Positions 55,015 through 63,811 of a DNA stretch of 64,000 nucleotides are shown one piece after another; the first letter of the stretch is position 1; the number at the start of each line of letters is the position of its first letter. Made by a program: the position numbers and the translations under genes. This DNA comes from Azohydromonas australica DSM 1124 (lineage in GTDB: Bacteria > Pseudomonadota > Gammaproteobacteria > Burkholderiales > Burkholderiaceae_C). A model generated the notes under the pieces. It had not been told where the DNA came from, did not search any database, and was given only the letters and a program-made list of their open reading frames with translations. Location of the stretch: the NCBI RefSeq assembly GCF_000430725.1, contig NZ_KE387207.1, positions 253,706-317,705 of the forward strand, in the 5' to 3' direction.

Positions 55015-56042
55015 GCGGTGAGTTCGAGTCGTTCGTCGTTGGCTGCCAGCGGCAGGCGCTCGTGCTGCGCGGCGAGCTCGTCGAACCACTCGCCCACGGC
55101 CAGCAACTGCTGCTCGCAGCTCTCAATCAAGTTCATGCGGGCGCGGAAGTCCTCGCCGCCGGGCAGGGCGCGCACGGCCCAGCCGATGTGCTTGCGCGCG
55201 CTGCGCACGCCGCTGTATTCGCCGTAGAGGCCGTAGTGGTCCTGCAGGTGCTCCAGCAGCCAGGCGCGCACCTCGCGCACCGTGGGCGGCGCCAGCAGCT
55301 CGCCGGTGGCCAGGTAGTGCGCCACCTCGCGGAAGATCCACGGCCGCCCCTGCGCGGCGCGGCCGATCATCAGTGCGTCGGCCCGGGTGTAGTCCAGCAC
55401 CTGCCGGGCTTTCTGCGGGGAGTCGATGTCGCCGTTGGCCACCACCGGAATGCCCAGCGCCGCCTTCACCGCGGCCACCGTGTCGTACTCGGCCTGGCCC
55501 TTGTAGCCCTGCTCGCGCGTGCGGCCGTGCACGGTGAGCATGGCGATGCCGGCGCCCTCGGCCGCGCGCGCCAGGCGCAGCGCGTTCTTCTCGGCCTCGC
55601 ACCAGCCGGTGCGCATCTTCAGCGTCACGGGCACGTTGCGCGGGGCGCAGGCGGCAACCACCGCCTCGACGATGGACAGCGCCAGCGGCTCGTCCTGCAT
55701 CAGCGCCGATCCAGCCCAGACGTTGCAGACCTTCTTGGCCGGGCAGCCCATGTTGATGTCGATGACCTGGGCGCCGCGGTCGATGTTGTAGAGCGCGGCC
55801 TCGGCCATCTGCGCCGGGTCCACGCCGGCGATCTGCACCGCGATGGGCTCGACCTCGCCGGCGTGGTCGGCGCGGCGCGAGGTCTTGAGCGAGTTCCACA
55901 GCTCCCGCTTGGACGTGACCATCTCGCTGACTGCGTAGCCCGCCCCCAGCCGCTTGCACAACTGGCGGAACGGACGGTCCGTCACGCCTGCCATGGGGGC
56001 GACGAACAGCGTATTCGGCAGCGTGATCGCTCCGAGTTTCAT
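55011..56042 (-). CDS. dusB: tRNA-dihydrouridine synthase B
   Basis: A 343-residue FMN enzyme that reduces uridine in the tRNA D-loop. LFVAPMAGVTDRPFRQLCKR lies at the N-terminus, the catalytic Cys is in INMGCPAKKVCN (about residue 100), and GRTREQGYKG, NGDI and MIGRAAQGRPWIF follow. The C-terminus is about 20 residues longer than in E. coli. First gene of the operon with fis. Confidence 0.96.
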   Translation of the reverse strand: MKLGAITLPNTLFVAPMAGVTDRPFRQLCKRLGAGYAVSEMVTSKRELWNSLKTSRRADHAGEVEPIAVQIAGVDPAQMAEAALYNIDRGAQVIDINMGCPAKKVCNVWAGSALMQDEPLALSIVEAVVAACAPRNVPVTLKMRTGWCEAEKNALRLARAAEGAGIAMLTVHGRTREQGYKGQAEYDTVAAVKAALGIPVVANGDIDSPQKARQVLDYTRADALMIGRAAQGRPWIFREVAHYLATGELLAPPTVREVRAWLLEHLQDHYGLYGEYSGVRSARKHIGWAVRALPGGEDFRARMNLIESCEQQLLAVGEWFDELAAQHERLPLAANDERLELTA

Positions 56043-56200
56043 GGGTCAGGCGGGGGGAGGTGCTGAAAAAGGAGGCAGGAGTATAGCGGCGGCGCTCACC
56101 CCGCCCGCCGGTGCCAGGGTGGCGCGGCGCCGGGCGGCGGCCTGCCGGTTGGGCCTGGAAGGCCGCCCGGGGCGCGCCGGGGGCTGCCCATAATGGGCCG

Positions 56201-56683
56201 ATGGAAGTGTGGATGCAGAAGGTTCTGGAGGCCCTGGCGCTGCCCGAGTTCGGGCTGAGCACGGTGTTCATCGTGGCGCTGGTGTCGGCGACGCTGCTGC
56301 CGCTGGGCTCGGAGCCGGCGGTGTTCGGCCTGGTGAAGCTGGAGCCGTCGCTGTTCTGGCCCGCAGTGCTGGTGGCCACCGCCGGCAACACGCTGGGCGG
56401 GGCCATCAGCTGGTGGATGGGCTATGGCGCGGAGGTGGTCGTGGAGCACGCGCGCCACAAGCCCACCGAGCACCGGGTGCTGGGCTGGCTGGAGCGCTTC
56501 GGCCCCAAGGCCTGCCTGCTGAGCTGGCTGCCCGTGGTGGGCGACCCGCTGTGCGCCGTCGCCGGCTGGCTGAAGCTCCCGTTCTGGCCCTGCATGCTCT
56601 ACATGGCGATCGGGAAGTTCGGCCGCTACCTGGTCATGACGGCGGCGCTGCTGTGGTGGTTTCCGGGGCAGTTCACGCCGTGA
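56201..56683 (+). CDS. YqaA-like inner-membrane protein
   Basis: A 160-residue protein with about four membrane segments. ALVSATLLPLGSEPAVFGLV and ATAGNTLGGAISWWMGYGAE are typical of the YqaA/DedA-related group, and WLERFGPKACLLSWLPVVGD contains the conserved G-x-Pro region. The family is uncharacterised; members may act in lipid or ion movement. The ATG at 56201 is chosen because the longer reading has no ribosome-binding site. Confidence 0.85.
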   Translation: MEVWMQKVLEALALPEFGLSTVFIVALVSATLLPLGSEPAVFGLVKLEPSLFWPAVLVATAGNTLGGAISWWMGYGAEVVVEHARHKPTEHRVLGWLERFGPKACLLSWLPVVGDPLCAVAGWLKLPFWPCMLYMAIGKFGRYLVMTAALLWWFPGQFTP

Positions 56684-56741
56684 GCTGAATGGCTTGAGCG
56701 GGATCGGCTGTCCGGAGTTGAAGCCGTTCGAACCCTACTTC

Positions 56742-56892
56742 GTCATGCCCGCGTAGGCGGGCATCCAGGCGGCCCCACATCAGCGCGAAGTACGGGTACA
56801 GCGAGCCAAAGCACGGAAATCACCGGTGCGCCGACCGATCAGCTTCAGGCCGACTTGGGGACTGCCTGGATTCCCGCCTTCGCGGGAATGAC
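56742..56892. repeat. Palindromic ~150-bp dispersed repeat, copy D
   Basis: Arms start gtcatgcccgcgtaggcggg at 56742 and end ggaatgac at 56892. The core shares ggcggccccacatcagcgcgaag and agcttcaggccgacttgggg with copy B. The left flank gttcgaaccctacttc is like cttcgcaccctgattc beside copy C. It fills most of the 275-bp gap between two convergent genes. Confidence 0.88.
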
Positions 56893-56958
56893 GAGGTAGA
56901 GGGCGGGGCAGGTCGGCTGGCGATCCGCGTCTATTTGCTTCGTTCTCGGTGGCCCTCA

Positions 56959-58278
56959 TCAAGCCTCCGTGCTCCGCCGCACGAACCTCCGCGCCAACAG
57001 GCTCGCCGGCCGCAGGGCGGCCCGCTCCGCCGCCAGCCCCCGCGCCAGCGCCTGGTCCCCCGCCCGCAGCGCCGCCTCGATCAGCGTGAGGTCCAGCAGG
57101 TCGCGCTGCGCGTGGCTGCCGCCGAAGCGGTGCGCGCGGTGGCGCACCGGGCGCAGCAGCGCGACGCACCGCGCGTAATCTCCGTCGCCGAAGGCCATCG
57201 CCGCGCGCGCCGCCGCGCCGCCCACCTCGCGGACGAAGCCGGCGTTGTCGCCGCCCAGCGCCAGCGCTTCGTCCTGCGCCCGCAGCAGCCGCTGCTGCTC
57301 GTCCGCGCGGCCGGCGCCGGTGAAGGCCAGCATCGCGTGCAGGTCGTTGAAGGCGTAGAGGCTTTCGCGCACCAGCGGCGCCCAGCGATCGGCCAGCGGC
57401 TGCCAGCGGTCGCCCACGTCCAGCCCGCGCAGTTGCAGCCGCCACAGCATGGCGCTGGCGTCGATCAGGTCCAGCAGCTGCGGCAGCCCCGAGCCGGCAA
57501 TGGCCTCGTCGTACAGGCGCAGCACCTTGTCGTGGTGGTCCAGTTCCAGGTGGAAGAGGGCCAGGTGCCACCAGTTGTGCACGCTCAGGAAGCTCCCCGG
57601 CGCCCAGCTCGCCGAATTCGGCTCCAGCCAGGCGATGCCGTCACCCGGGCGGTTGCGCATCTCCAGCGTGTGCGCCACCGCGTGCCAGGCCCAGCTGTCG
57701 CGCGGCTGCAACTCCACGGCGCGCTTGCCCTGGACTTCCGCCTGCGCGAAGTCGCCCGTCTCCTCCAGCCCGAAGGCGTGCATGCCCAGCACGGCGTGGT
57801 AGCCGGGCAGCGAGGCGTCCCAGGCCGGCAGGGCGCGCGCGATGCGGTCGCGCAGCATGCGCGAGTCGCCGGTGAAGAAGTCCACCTGGTGCCCGGCCTG
57901 CAGCGCCAGGGCGTCGCGCGGCCAGCGCAGCGACAGGTCTTCCAGCGCGCGGGCGGCCTCGTGCCAGCGCCTGTGGGCGAGCAGCCCGGCGGCGTGCAGG
58001 TGCGCCCGCTCGCGCTCGGTGCCCGGCAGCGCCGCGCCGGCCTCGCAGGCGGCGCGGGCCACGGGCAGGCCCTCGGGCTCGGTCCCCAGCAGATGCAGCC
58101 ACGCCTTGAAGGCATGGGCCATGGTCATCTCGGGCGCGGTCTCCAGCGCGCGCTCGATGCTCGCGGCCGGGTCGCCCGCCAGGCAGCGCAGCTCATGCGC
58201 CGCCTGCTCGAAGGCGTCGAGGGCGGCGGCCGTGGCGCCGGTGAGGGTGTGGCCGGTGGCATCTTGCAGGGTCGTCAT
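56959..58278 (-). CDS. TPR-repeat protein of the TTC38 type
   Basis: A 439-residue cytosolic, all-helical protein. It resembles the TTC38 family: AHAFKAWLHLLGTEPEGLPV, the segment PGYHAVLGMHAFGLEETGDF with ALELQPRDSWAWHAVAH-type repeats, and HNWWHLALFHLELDHHDKVL in the middle. The biochemical role is unknown. The start ATG 58278 follows AGGAGA; the frame upstream lacks support. It converges on repeat copy D and diverges from the GlxA-type regulator. Confidence 0.82.
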   Translation of the reverse strand: MTTLQDATGHTLTGATAAALDAFEQAAHELRCLAGDPAASIERALETAPEMTMAHAFKAWLHLLGTEPEGLPVARAACEAGAALPGTERERAHLHAAGLLAHRRWHEAARALEDLSLRWPRDALALQAGHQVDFFTGDSRMLRDRIARALPAWDASLPGYHAVLGMHAFGLEETGDFAQAEVQGKRAVELQPRDSWAWHAVAHTLEMRNRPGDGIAWLEPNSASWAPGSFLSVHNWWHLALFHLELDHHDKVLRLYDEAIAGSGLPQLLDLIDASAMLWRLQLRGLDVGDRWQPLADRWAPLVRESLYAFNDLHAMLAFTGAGRADEQQRLLRAQDEALALGGDNAGFVREVGGAAARAAMAFGDGDYARCVALLRPVRHRAHRFGGSHAQRDLLDLTLIEAALRAGDQALARGLAAERAALRPASLLARRFVRRSTEA

Positions 58279-58414
58279 GGGGTGTCTCCTTCGTGCTTCG
58301 GGGTGACGCGCCGCCGGTCCGGGAGCGGAATCACAATCCGGCGACGGCGCCAATGTGCGCGTGAGCGCCCCGAGGCACCGCAGGCATTCGTGCAACAAAG
58401 CGGACGTTCATGCC

Positions 58415-59494
58415 ATGGCCGACTCCCCAGCCCCCATCACCGTGGCGCTGCTGGCCACGCCCGACAGCACCGCCTCCACGCTGTTCGGCTTCCTCGACTG
58501 CCTGGCCGGCACCCGGCGCGACTGGAGCTTCCTGCACGGCGAGGCCGAGGCCACGTCGCCGTTCCGGCCGCTGCTGGTAAGCCGGCAGGTGGAAGCCTTC
58601 ACCGCCGCCAACGGCGTGCGCATCACGCCCGATGCGGCGCTGGCGGACTGCCCGGCGCCGCAGGTGCTGTGCATCACGGACCTGGCCGTGCCGCCGGGTG
58701 AGCCGGTGGCGCAGCGCTACGGTGCGGAAGTGCGCTGGGTGCGCGAGGCGCACGCAGCCGGCGCGCTGGTGGCCAGCGCCTGCTCCGGCGCGGTGCTGCT
58801 GGCCTGCACCGGGCTGCTCGACGGGCTGGAGGCCACCTCGCACTGGGCCTACTGCGACGCACTGCAGCGGCAACATCCGCGCACGCGCTGGCATCCGGAG
58901 CGCGGGCTGGTGGCGGCGGGCGAGCGCATCCTCATGGCCGGCAGCGGCGTGGCCTGGCACCTGCTGGTGCTGGCGCTGATCGCGCGCTTCGCCGGGCCGC
59001 AGGAAGCGATGCGCGTGGCGCGCATCAACCTGATGGACCCGGGCCAGACGCCGCCCGTGGCCTACGCCTCGCTCACCCGCGGCGGCTGCGCGGCCGACCC
59101 GCTGGTGGCGCGCTGCCAGGCCTGGGTGGCGATGAACTACGCCTGCGAGTCGCCGGTGGGGCAGATGGTGGCGCTGTCGGGCCTGGCCGAGCGCACCTTC
59201 AAGCGCCGCTTCACGCTGGCCACCGGCATGGCGCCGCTGGAGTACGTGCACACGCTGCGGCTGGAGGAGGCCAAGCAGATGCTGGAGTCCGGCGACGCGC
59301 CGGTGGAGGCGGTGGCGCTGGAGGTGGGCTACCAGGACGCCAGCTTCTTCGGCCGCCTGTTCCGGCGCCACGTGGGGCTCACGCCCGCGCAGTACCGCCG
59401 CCGCTTCGGCCCGCTCTCGCGCCGGCTGCACGAGCTGCAAGGCCCGCCGCCCGGCGGCCCGTCCCCGTTTTCTTCCCGTACCCTGCCGCCATGA
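58415..59494 (+). CDS. GlxA-type AraC-family transcriptional regulator
   Basis: A 359-residue regulator with an N-terminal class I glutamine amidotransferase-like (DJ-1/PfpI) domain, ITVALLATPDSTASTLFGFL to about 205. The nucleophile-elbow segment VASACSGAVLLACTGLLDG holds a Cys. The C-terminal AraC domain follows from about 235, with LSGLAERTFKRRFTLATGMA and VALEVGYQDASFFGRLFRRH as the two helix-turn-helix motifs. The effector is unknown. Its last bases overlap the carboxypeptidase gene (ATGA). Confidence 0.9.
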   Translation: MADSPAPITVALLATPDSTASTLFGFLDCLAGTRRDWSFLHGEAEATSPFRPLLVSRQVEAFTAANGVRITPDAALADCPAPQVLCITDLAVPPGEPVAQRYGAEVRWVREAHAAGALVASACSGAVLLACTGLLDGLEATSHWAYCDALQRQHPRTRWHPERGLVAAGERILMAGSGVAWHLLVLALIARFAGPQEAMRVARINLMDPGQTPPVAYASLTRGGCAADPLVARCQAWVAMNYACESPVGQMVALSGLAERTFKRRFTLATGMAPLEYVHTLRLEEAKQMLESGDAPVEAVALEVGYQDASFFGRLFRRHVGLTPAQYRRRFGPLSRRLHELQGPPPGGPSPFSSRTLPP

Positions 59495-60984
59495 ACAGCA
59501 AGACGCCCGCTTACGACGCCCTGGCCGCTGCCAACCGGCGCCTCTACCGCCTGGACCACCTCTCGTCCATCGCCTGGTGGGACCAGGCCGCCGTGATGCC
59601 GCCCAAGGGCAGCGAGGCGCGCGCCGCGGCGCTGGCCGAGCTGGGCGTGCTCACCCACGGCCTACGCTGCGACCCGGCGCGCAAAGAGCAGATCGAGCGC
59701 GCGCAGCAGGAGCCGCTGGACGACGAGCAGCGCGCCAACCTGCGCGAGATCCGGCGCGAGTTCGATCTCGCCACCGCGCTGCCGGCCGCGCTGGTGGAGG
59801 CGCGGCAGCTCGCCGGCTCGCGCTGCGAGCACGCCTGGCGCAGCCAGCGCCCGGCCAACGACTGGCCCGGATTTGCCGAGAACCTGCGCGAGGTGGTGCG
59901 CATCGCGCGCGAGGAGGCCGAGCTGCTGTCGCAGCACTTCGGCTGCTCGCGCTACGACGCGCTGATGCAGCGCTACGAGCCCGGCATGAGCAACGCCGAG
60001 CTGGAGCGGCTGTTCGGCAACCTCTCGTCCTGGCTGCCCGACCTGGTGGCGCGCGTGCGCCAGAAGCAGGCGGGCGAGCCCGTGATCGAGCCGCAAGGAC
60101 CCTTCGACGTGGCGGCGCAGCGCGCGCTGTGCGAGCGCGTGATGCGGCTGCTGGGCTTCGACTTCGAGAGCGGGCGGCTGGACGTGAGCGCGCATCCGTT
60201 CTCCGGCGGCGTGCCCGAGGACGTGCGGCTGACCACGCGCTACCGGGAGGACGAGTTCCTCACCAGCCTGATGGGCACCATCCACGAGACCGGCCACGGC
60301 CGCTACGAGCAGAACCTGCCGCGCCCCTGGCTGGGCCAGCCGCTGGCGCAGGCGCGCTCGATGGCGATCCACGAAAGCCAGAGCCTGAGCTTCGAGATGC
60401 AGCTCGGCCGGCACCCCGGCTTCGTCGCGCTGCTGGCGCCCTGGCTGGTGGAAAGCTTCGGCGCGCAGCCGGCCTTCGAGGCGGGGAACCTGCAGCGGCT
60501 GGTGACGCGCGTGGAGCCGGGCTTCATCCGCGTGGACGCCGACGAGCTGACCTACCCGGCGCACGTGCTGCTGCGCTGGCGCATCGAGCGCGCGCTGATC
60601 GAGGGCGAGATCGAGGTCGCCGACATCCCGGCGCTGTGGGACGAGCAGATGCTGGCGCTGCTGGGCCTGGACACGCGCGGCAACTACCGCGACGGCCCCA
60701 TGCAGGACGTGCACTGGACCGACGGCTCCTTCGGCTACTTCCCCTGCTACACGCTGGGCGCGATGTACGCGGCGCAGTGGTTCGCGTCGCTGCGCAAGGC
60801 GCGGCCGGCACTGGACGCCGAGATCGCCCGCGGCGAGCTGGGGCCGGTATTCGACTGGCTGCGTGAAAACATCTGGCAATCCGCCAGCCGCTGGACCACC
60901 GCCGAATTGACACAGCGGGCCAGCGGCGGGGCGCTGGACCCGGTGTTCTTGCGGGAGCACCTGGAGCGGCGGTATTTGGGCTGA
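59491..60984 (+). CDS. M32-family metallocarboxypeptidase (Taq type)
   Basis: A 497-residue zinc carboxypeptidase. The zinc motif HETGH starts at residue 265 with Glu266 as catalytic base, and the family's second motif HESQS starts at 294. The N-terminal ADWDQ-like segment reads SSIAWWDQAAVMPPKG. RVDADELTYPAHVLLR and GSFGYFPCYTLGAMYAAQ are also conserved. No signal peptide, so cytosolic. Translation is coupled to the GlxA-type regulator. Confidence 0.95.
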   Translation: MNSKTPAYDALAAANRRLYRLDHLSSIAWWDQAAVMPPKGSEARAAALAELGVLTHGLRCDPARKEQIERAQQEPLDDEQRANLREIRREFDLATALPAALVEARQLAGSRCEHAWRSQRPANDWPGFAENLREVVRIAREEAELLSQHFGCSRYDALMQRYEPGMSNAELERLFGNLSSWLPDLVARVRQKQAGEPVIEPQGPFDVAAQRALCERVMRLLGFDFESGRLDVSAHPFSGGVPEDVRLTTRYREDEFLTSLMGTIHETGHGRYEQNLPRPWLGQPLAQARSMAIHESQSLSFEMQLGRHPGFVALLAPWLVESFGAQPAFEAGNLQRLVTRVEPGFIRVDADELTYPAHVLLRWRIERALIEGEIEVADIPALWDEQMLALLGLDTRGNYRDGPMQDVHWTDGSFGYFPCYTLGAMYAAQWFASLRKARPALDAEIARGELGPVFDWLRENIWQSASRWTTAELTQRASGGALDPVFLREHLERRYLG

Positions 60985-61005
60985 GGCCTGGCGGCGGCGA
61001 GGCGA

Positions 61006-61920
61006 TCAAAACCCCTCGCACCGCCCCTGCCTGAACCACTCCGCCACGAAATCCACCGCCGCGCGCACCTTGCGCGGCAGCGGGCGCTGGTCCGGAAAGA
61101 CGAGGTAGAGCGGCGTCGAGGGCAGCTCGTGGTCGGGCAGCACGCGGACCAGCTCGCCGGCGGCCACCTCGCGCTGCACCAGGAAGGCCGGCAGCTTGGC
61201 GAAGCCGTCGCCCAGCAGCGTCAGGCGCCTCATCAGCGGGTAGTTGTTGACGCGCAGCCAGTGCCGCACGTCCACCACTTCCTGCGCGCCGTCGCGCATG
61301 AACAGCCACTGCTCGTCGCCCTTGAAGTGGCTGTTGCTCAGGCAGGGCAGCTGCGCCAGGTCGCGCGGGTGCCGCGGCGTGCCGTGGCGGCGCAGCGCGG
61401 CCGGTGAGCCCAGCACCCAGTCGTGCAGCACTGCCAGCGGCTTGGCGATCAGCCGCGGGTCCGGGCTGCGCGTGAAGCGCAGCGCCAAGTCGATGCCCTC
61501 GGCCACCAGGTCGCGCTGCTGCGTGCTCAGGTCCAGCTCCACGTCCAGCTCTGGGTAGGCCTGCCGCAGCGCCAGCAGCAGCTCGGCCATGAACTCCATG
61601 CCGAAGGTGGTGGGCACGCTCATGCGCACCCGGCCGCGCACCTCCGTGCGCACGCTCGACACCGCGCGCTCCGCCTCGCCCAGCGTCTCGCGCAGGCGCT
61701 GGCAGTACTCCAGGTACATCGCGCCGGTCTCGGTGGCCTGCAGCCGCCGCGTCGTGCGGTGCAGCAGCTTGGCGCCCAGCGCGCGCTCCAGCGCCGCCAC
61801 CTGCTTGCTCACGTAGGCCTTGGAGCAGCCCATCCGCTCCGCAGCACGCGTGAAGCTGCCGCACTCCGCCACGGCCAGGAAGGCCATCGCCCATTCGAAT
61901 CGCGGCTCGATTGTTTCCAC
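61006..61920 (-). CDS. LysR-family transcriptional regulator
   Basis: A 304-residue regulator. The N-terminal winged helix-turn-helix is FLAVAECGSFTRAAERMGCS and KAYVSKQVAALERALGAKLL, followed by the linker RTTRRLQATETG. The effector domain begins RVRMSVPTTFG near residue 97. Divergent from the NmrA-like oxidoreductase 220 bp away, which is the usual sign that it controls that gene. Confidence 0.92.
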   Translation of the reverse strand: METIEPRFEWAMAFLAVAECGSFTRAAERMGCSKAYVSKQVAALERALGAKLLHRTTRRLQATETGAMYLEYCQRLRETLGEAERAVSSVRTEVRGRVRMSVPTTFGMEFMAELLLALRQAYPELDVELDLSTQQRDLVAEGIDLALRFTRSPDPRLIAKPLAVLHDWVLGSPAALRRHGTPRHPRDLAQLPCLSNSHFKGDEQWLFMRDGAQEVVDVRHWLRVNNYPLMRRLTLLGDGFAKLPAFLVQREVAAGELVRVLPDHELPSTPLYLVFPDQRPLPRKVRAAVDFVAEWFRQGRCEGF

Positions 61921-62140
61921 AGGGTTGATATTCGATTCACTCGCAGCCGCTCTACAGCAGCCGCTCGAGTCTATAGATTTGCGCCAGCACCGGGCGGTAC
62001 CCGGGCGCAGTCGAAAAGCGATGGTGCCCAGGCCGACGGTTCAGCGGAGAGATTGTTCACTGCCGTGAGCCATTCTTGCGCCCGGGTGCGGCCGTGTAGC
62101 GCTTGCGCTTTCTTTTGTCTCCTCACTGAAAGAGGTCCCC

Positions 62141-63001
62141 ATGATCGTCGTCACCGGTGCATCCGGAACCGTGGGCACGCACGTCGTGTCGCAGCTCGCC
62201 GCCGCGGGCTTTCCCGTGCGGGCGCTCAGTCGCCAGCCCGCCTCGGCGCCCGCTTTGCGCGGTGTCGAATGGGTCGAAGCCGACTTCGAGCAGCCCCAGA
62301 GCCTGGCGCGCGCGCTGCAGGGCGCCACGCGGCTGGTGCTGATCTCGCCAGCGCATCCGCGCATGCGTCAGCACCAGGTGGCGGCGGTCGATGCCGCGGT
62401 AGCCGCGGGCGTGCGGCGCGTCGCCAAGCTCTCCGGGCTGGGCGCGGGCCCACAGGCGCCGATCCGGCTGCCGCGAGAGCATTTCGCGATCGAGCAGCAC
62501 ATCGCGCGCAGCGGCATCGCCCACAGCTTCGTGCGGCCCAACCTGTTCATGCAGGTGCTGCTGGGCAGCGCTGACAGCATCGCCGGCGAAGGCGTGTTCC
62601 ACGCCCCGGCCGGGGAGGGCGCCATCTCGTTCATTGACGCCCGCGACGTGGCGGCGGTGCTGGTGCACGAGGTGCTGCGCGACGACGTGGCGCCCTCGGT
62701 GCGCGAGATCACCGGCCCCGAGGCGCTGAGCTACGCGCAGGCGGCCGCGACCCTCGGCGGCGTGCTGCACAAGCCGGTGCGCTTCGTGAACGTCGAGCCC
62801 GCCGCGGCGCGCGAGGGGATGCTCTCCGCCGGCATGGACGCGTGGCTGGTGGAGGCCTTCCTGGAACTGTTCGAGATCTACCGCGCCGGACATGGCGCCG
62901 CGGTGCTGGACGCGGCCGTGGAGGCTGCGCTGGGCCGGCCGGCGGGGACGCTGGCGGGCTTTGCCGCGGATCATGTGCGTGCTTTCCGGCGTTCGGCTTG
63001 A
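62141..63001 (+). CDS. NmrA-like NAD(P)-binding oxidoreductase
   Basis: A 286-residue atypical short-chain dehydrogenase. The dinucleotide motif is IVVTGASGTVGTHVVSQLAA at the start. The catalytic YxxxK is absent; a Ser replaces it in the corresponding stretch KLSGLGAGP. SFVRPNLFMQVLL and FIDARDVAAVLVHEVL are typical of the NmrA/QOR2-type group, which often senses or reduces quinones. Substrate unknown. Probably controlled by the divergent LysR regulator. Confidence 0.87.
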   Translation: MIVVTGASGTVGTHVVSQLAAAGFPVRALSRQPASAPALRGVEWVEADFEQPQSLARALQGATRLVLISPAHPRMRQHQVAAVDAAVAAGVRRVAKLSGLGAGPQAPIRLPREHFAIEQHIARSGIAHSFVRPNLFMQVLLGSADSIAGEGVFHAPAGEGAISFIDARDVAAVLVHEVLRDDVAPSVREITGPEALSYAQAAATLGGVLHKPVRFVNVEPAAAREGMLSAGMDAWLVEAFLELFEIYRAGHGAAVLDAAVEAALGRPAGTLAGFAADHVRAFRRSA

Positions 63002-63116
63002 GGCGATGCGTGAGCGTGGTTGCTGACGGGGTGGGGCAGCACGCTGGCGGGCGGCTCTACCGCGCTGCCTGCTTCACTCAGGGCCGGGCTGAGCGCACCG
63101 GCCGAGCGCGGAAGCC

Positions 63117-63340
63117 GTGCGGGAGGTGGTGCCGGCCGTTCTCTACATCATCGCCATCGGGACGGTGCTGGCGGCGCTGACCTACAACCTGGGCGTGCGC
63201 CTACTGGGCGCGACGACGGGGATTCTCTTTATCAACTGGGTGCCGGTGTCGGCGTTGGCAATTGGCGCTGTGCTGCGCTGGGGCATGGGCCCAGTGCTTC
63301 CGAATTGATTGGCACGAGGCTGGTGGCGGGGAGGATGAGG
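63117..63340 (+). pseudogene. EamA-type (DMT) transporter remnant, frameshifted
   Basis: One frame (63117-63285) gives YIIAIGTVLAALTYNLGVRL followed by FINWVPVSALAIGAVL, the last two helices of an EamA permease. The reading then continues in another frame as GHGPSASELIGTRLVAG (about 63280-63335), the usual EamA ending. The frames meet near 63270-63285, so there is a frameshift. No upstream three-quarters of the gene is present, so it is a decayed 3' fragment. Confidence 0.6.
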
Positions 63341-63811
63341 GCGGCGGGGCGGAAGGGCTGATGCTCTACTGCTTTCGGTGAATGGGCGGCGCGGGGGACT
63401 GCGCCGTTTTATTTGATGCTTGCCCTCTGAAGATAATTGGAAGTGCTAAATAATTTTCTGAGCATAAGAATAAAAGCGGTCCTTTAATGGGGTCGGTCTG
63501 TGATGATATTAAAGGCGAGCGACGCGCTGAGGGTGCCTTCCCTTGAAACGATTGGGCTTCAGTTTTGACGCCTCGCTGATATATGGCTTCCCAAATAGCC
63601 ATGGTTCGTGCGGTTCTAAAGGGGACGTCTGGTGTGTGTGTTGGGAGCAGTGCTCGCATCTCATTCGTTACGCGACCAAGAAACGGTAGAACGTACTCAA
63701 GAGGTAGTGACATCAAGGGGAGAACGTCCTCTGGCCCGGCGCGAAACTGTTCTCGTCGCTTGGTGGAAATGGTTGGCTTTCTGGCCAGTCAGGACGAATG
63801 CCAAATTCTTA
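63341..63811. other. AT-rich gene-poor stretch
   Basis: GC content falls sharply from about 63410. No intact gene was found. A minus-strand reading runs from 63779 to 63366 without a stop (KRREQFRAGPEDVLPL, ARTMAIWEAIYQRGVKTEAQ), starting close to the insertion-sequence end. It may be the 3' part of a gene cut by the insertion, but I do not recognise it. Confidence 0.35.
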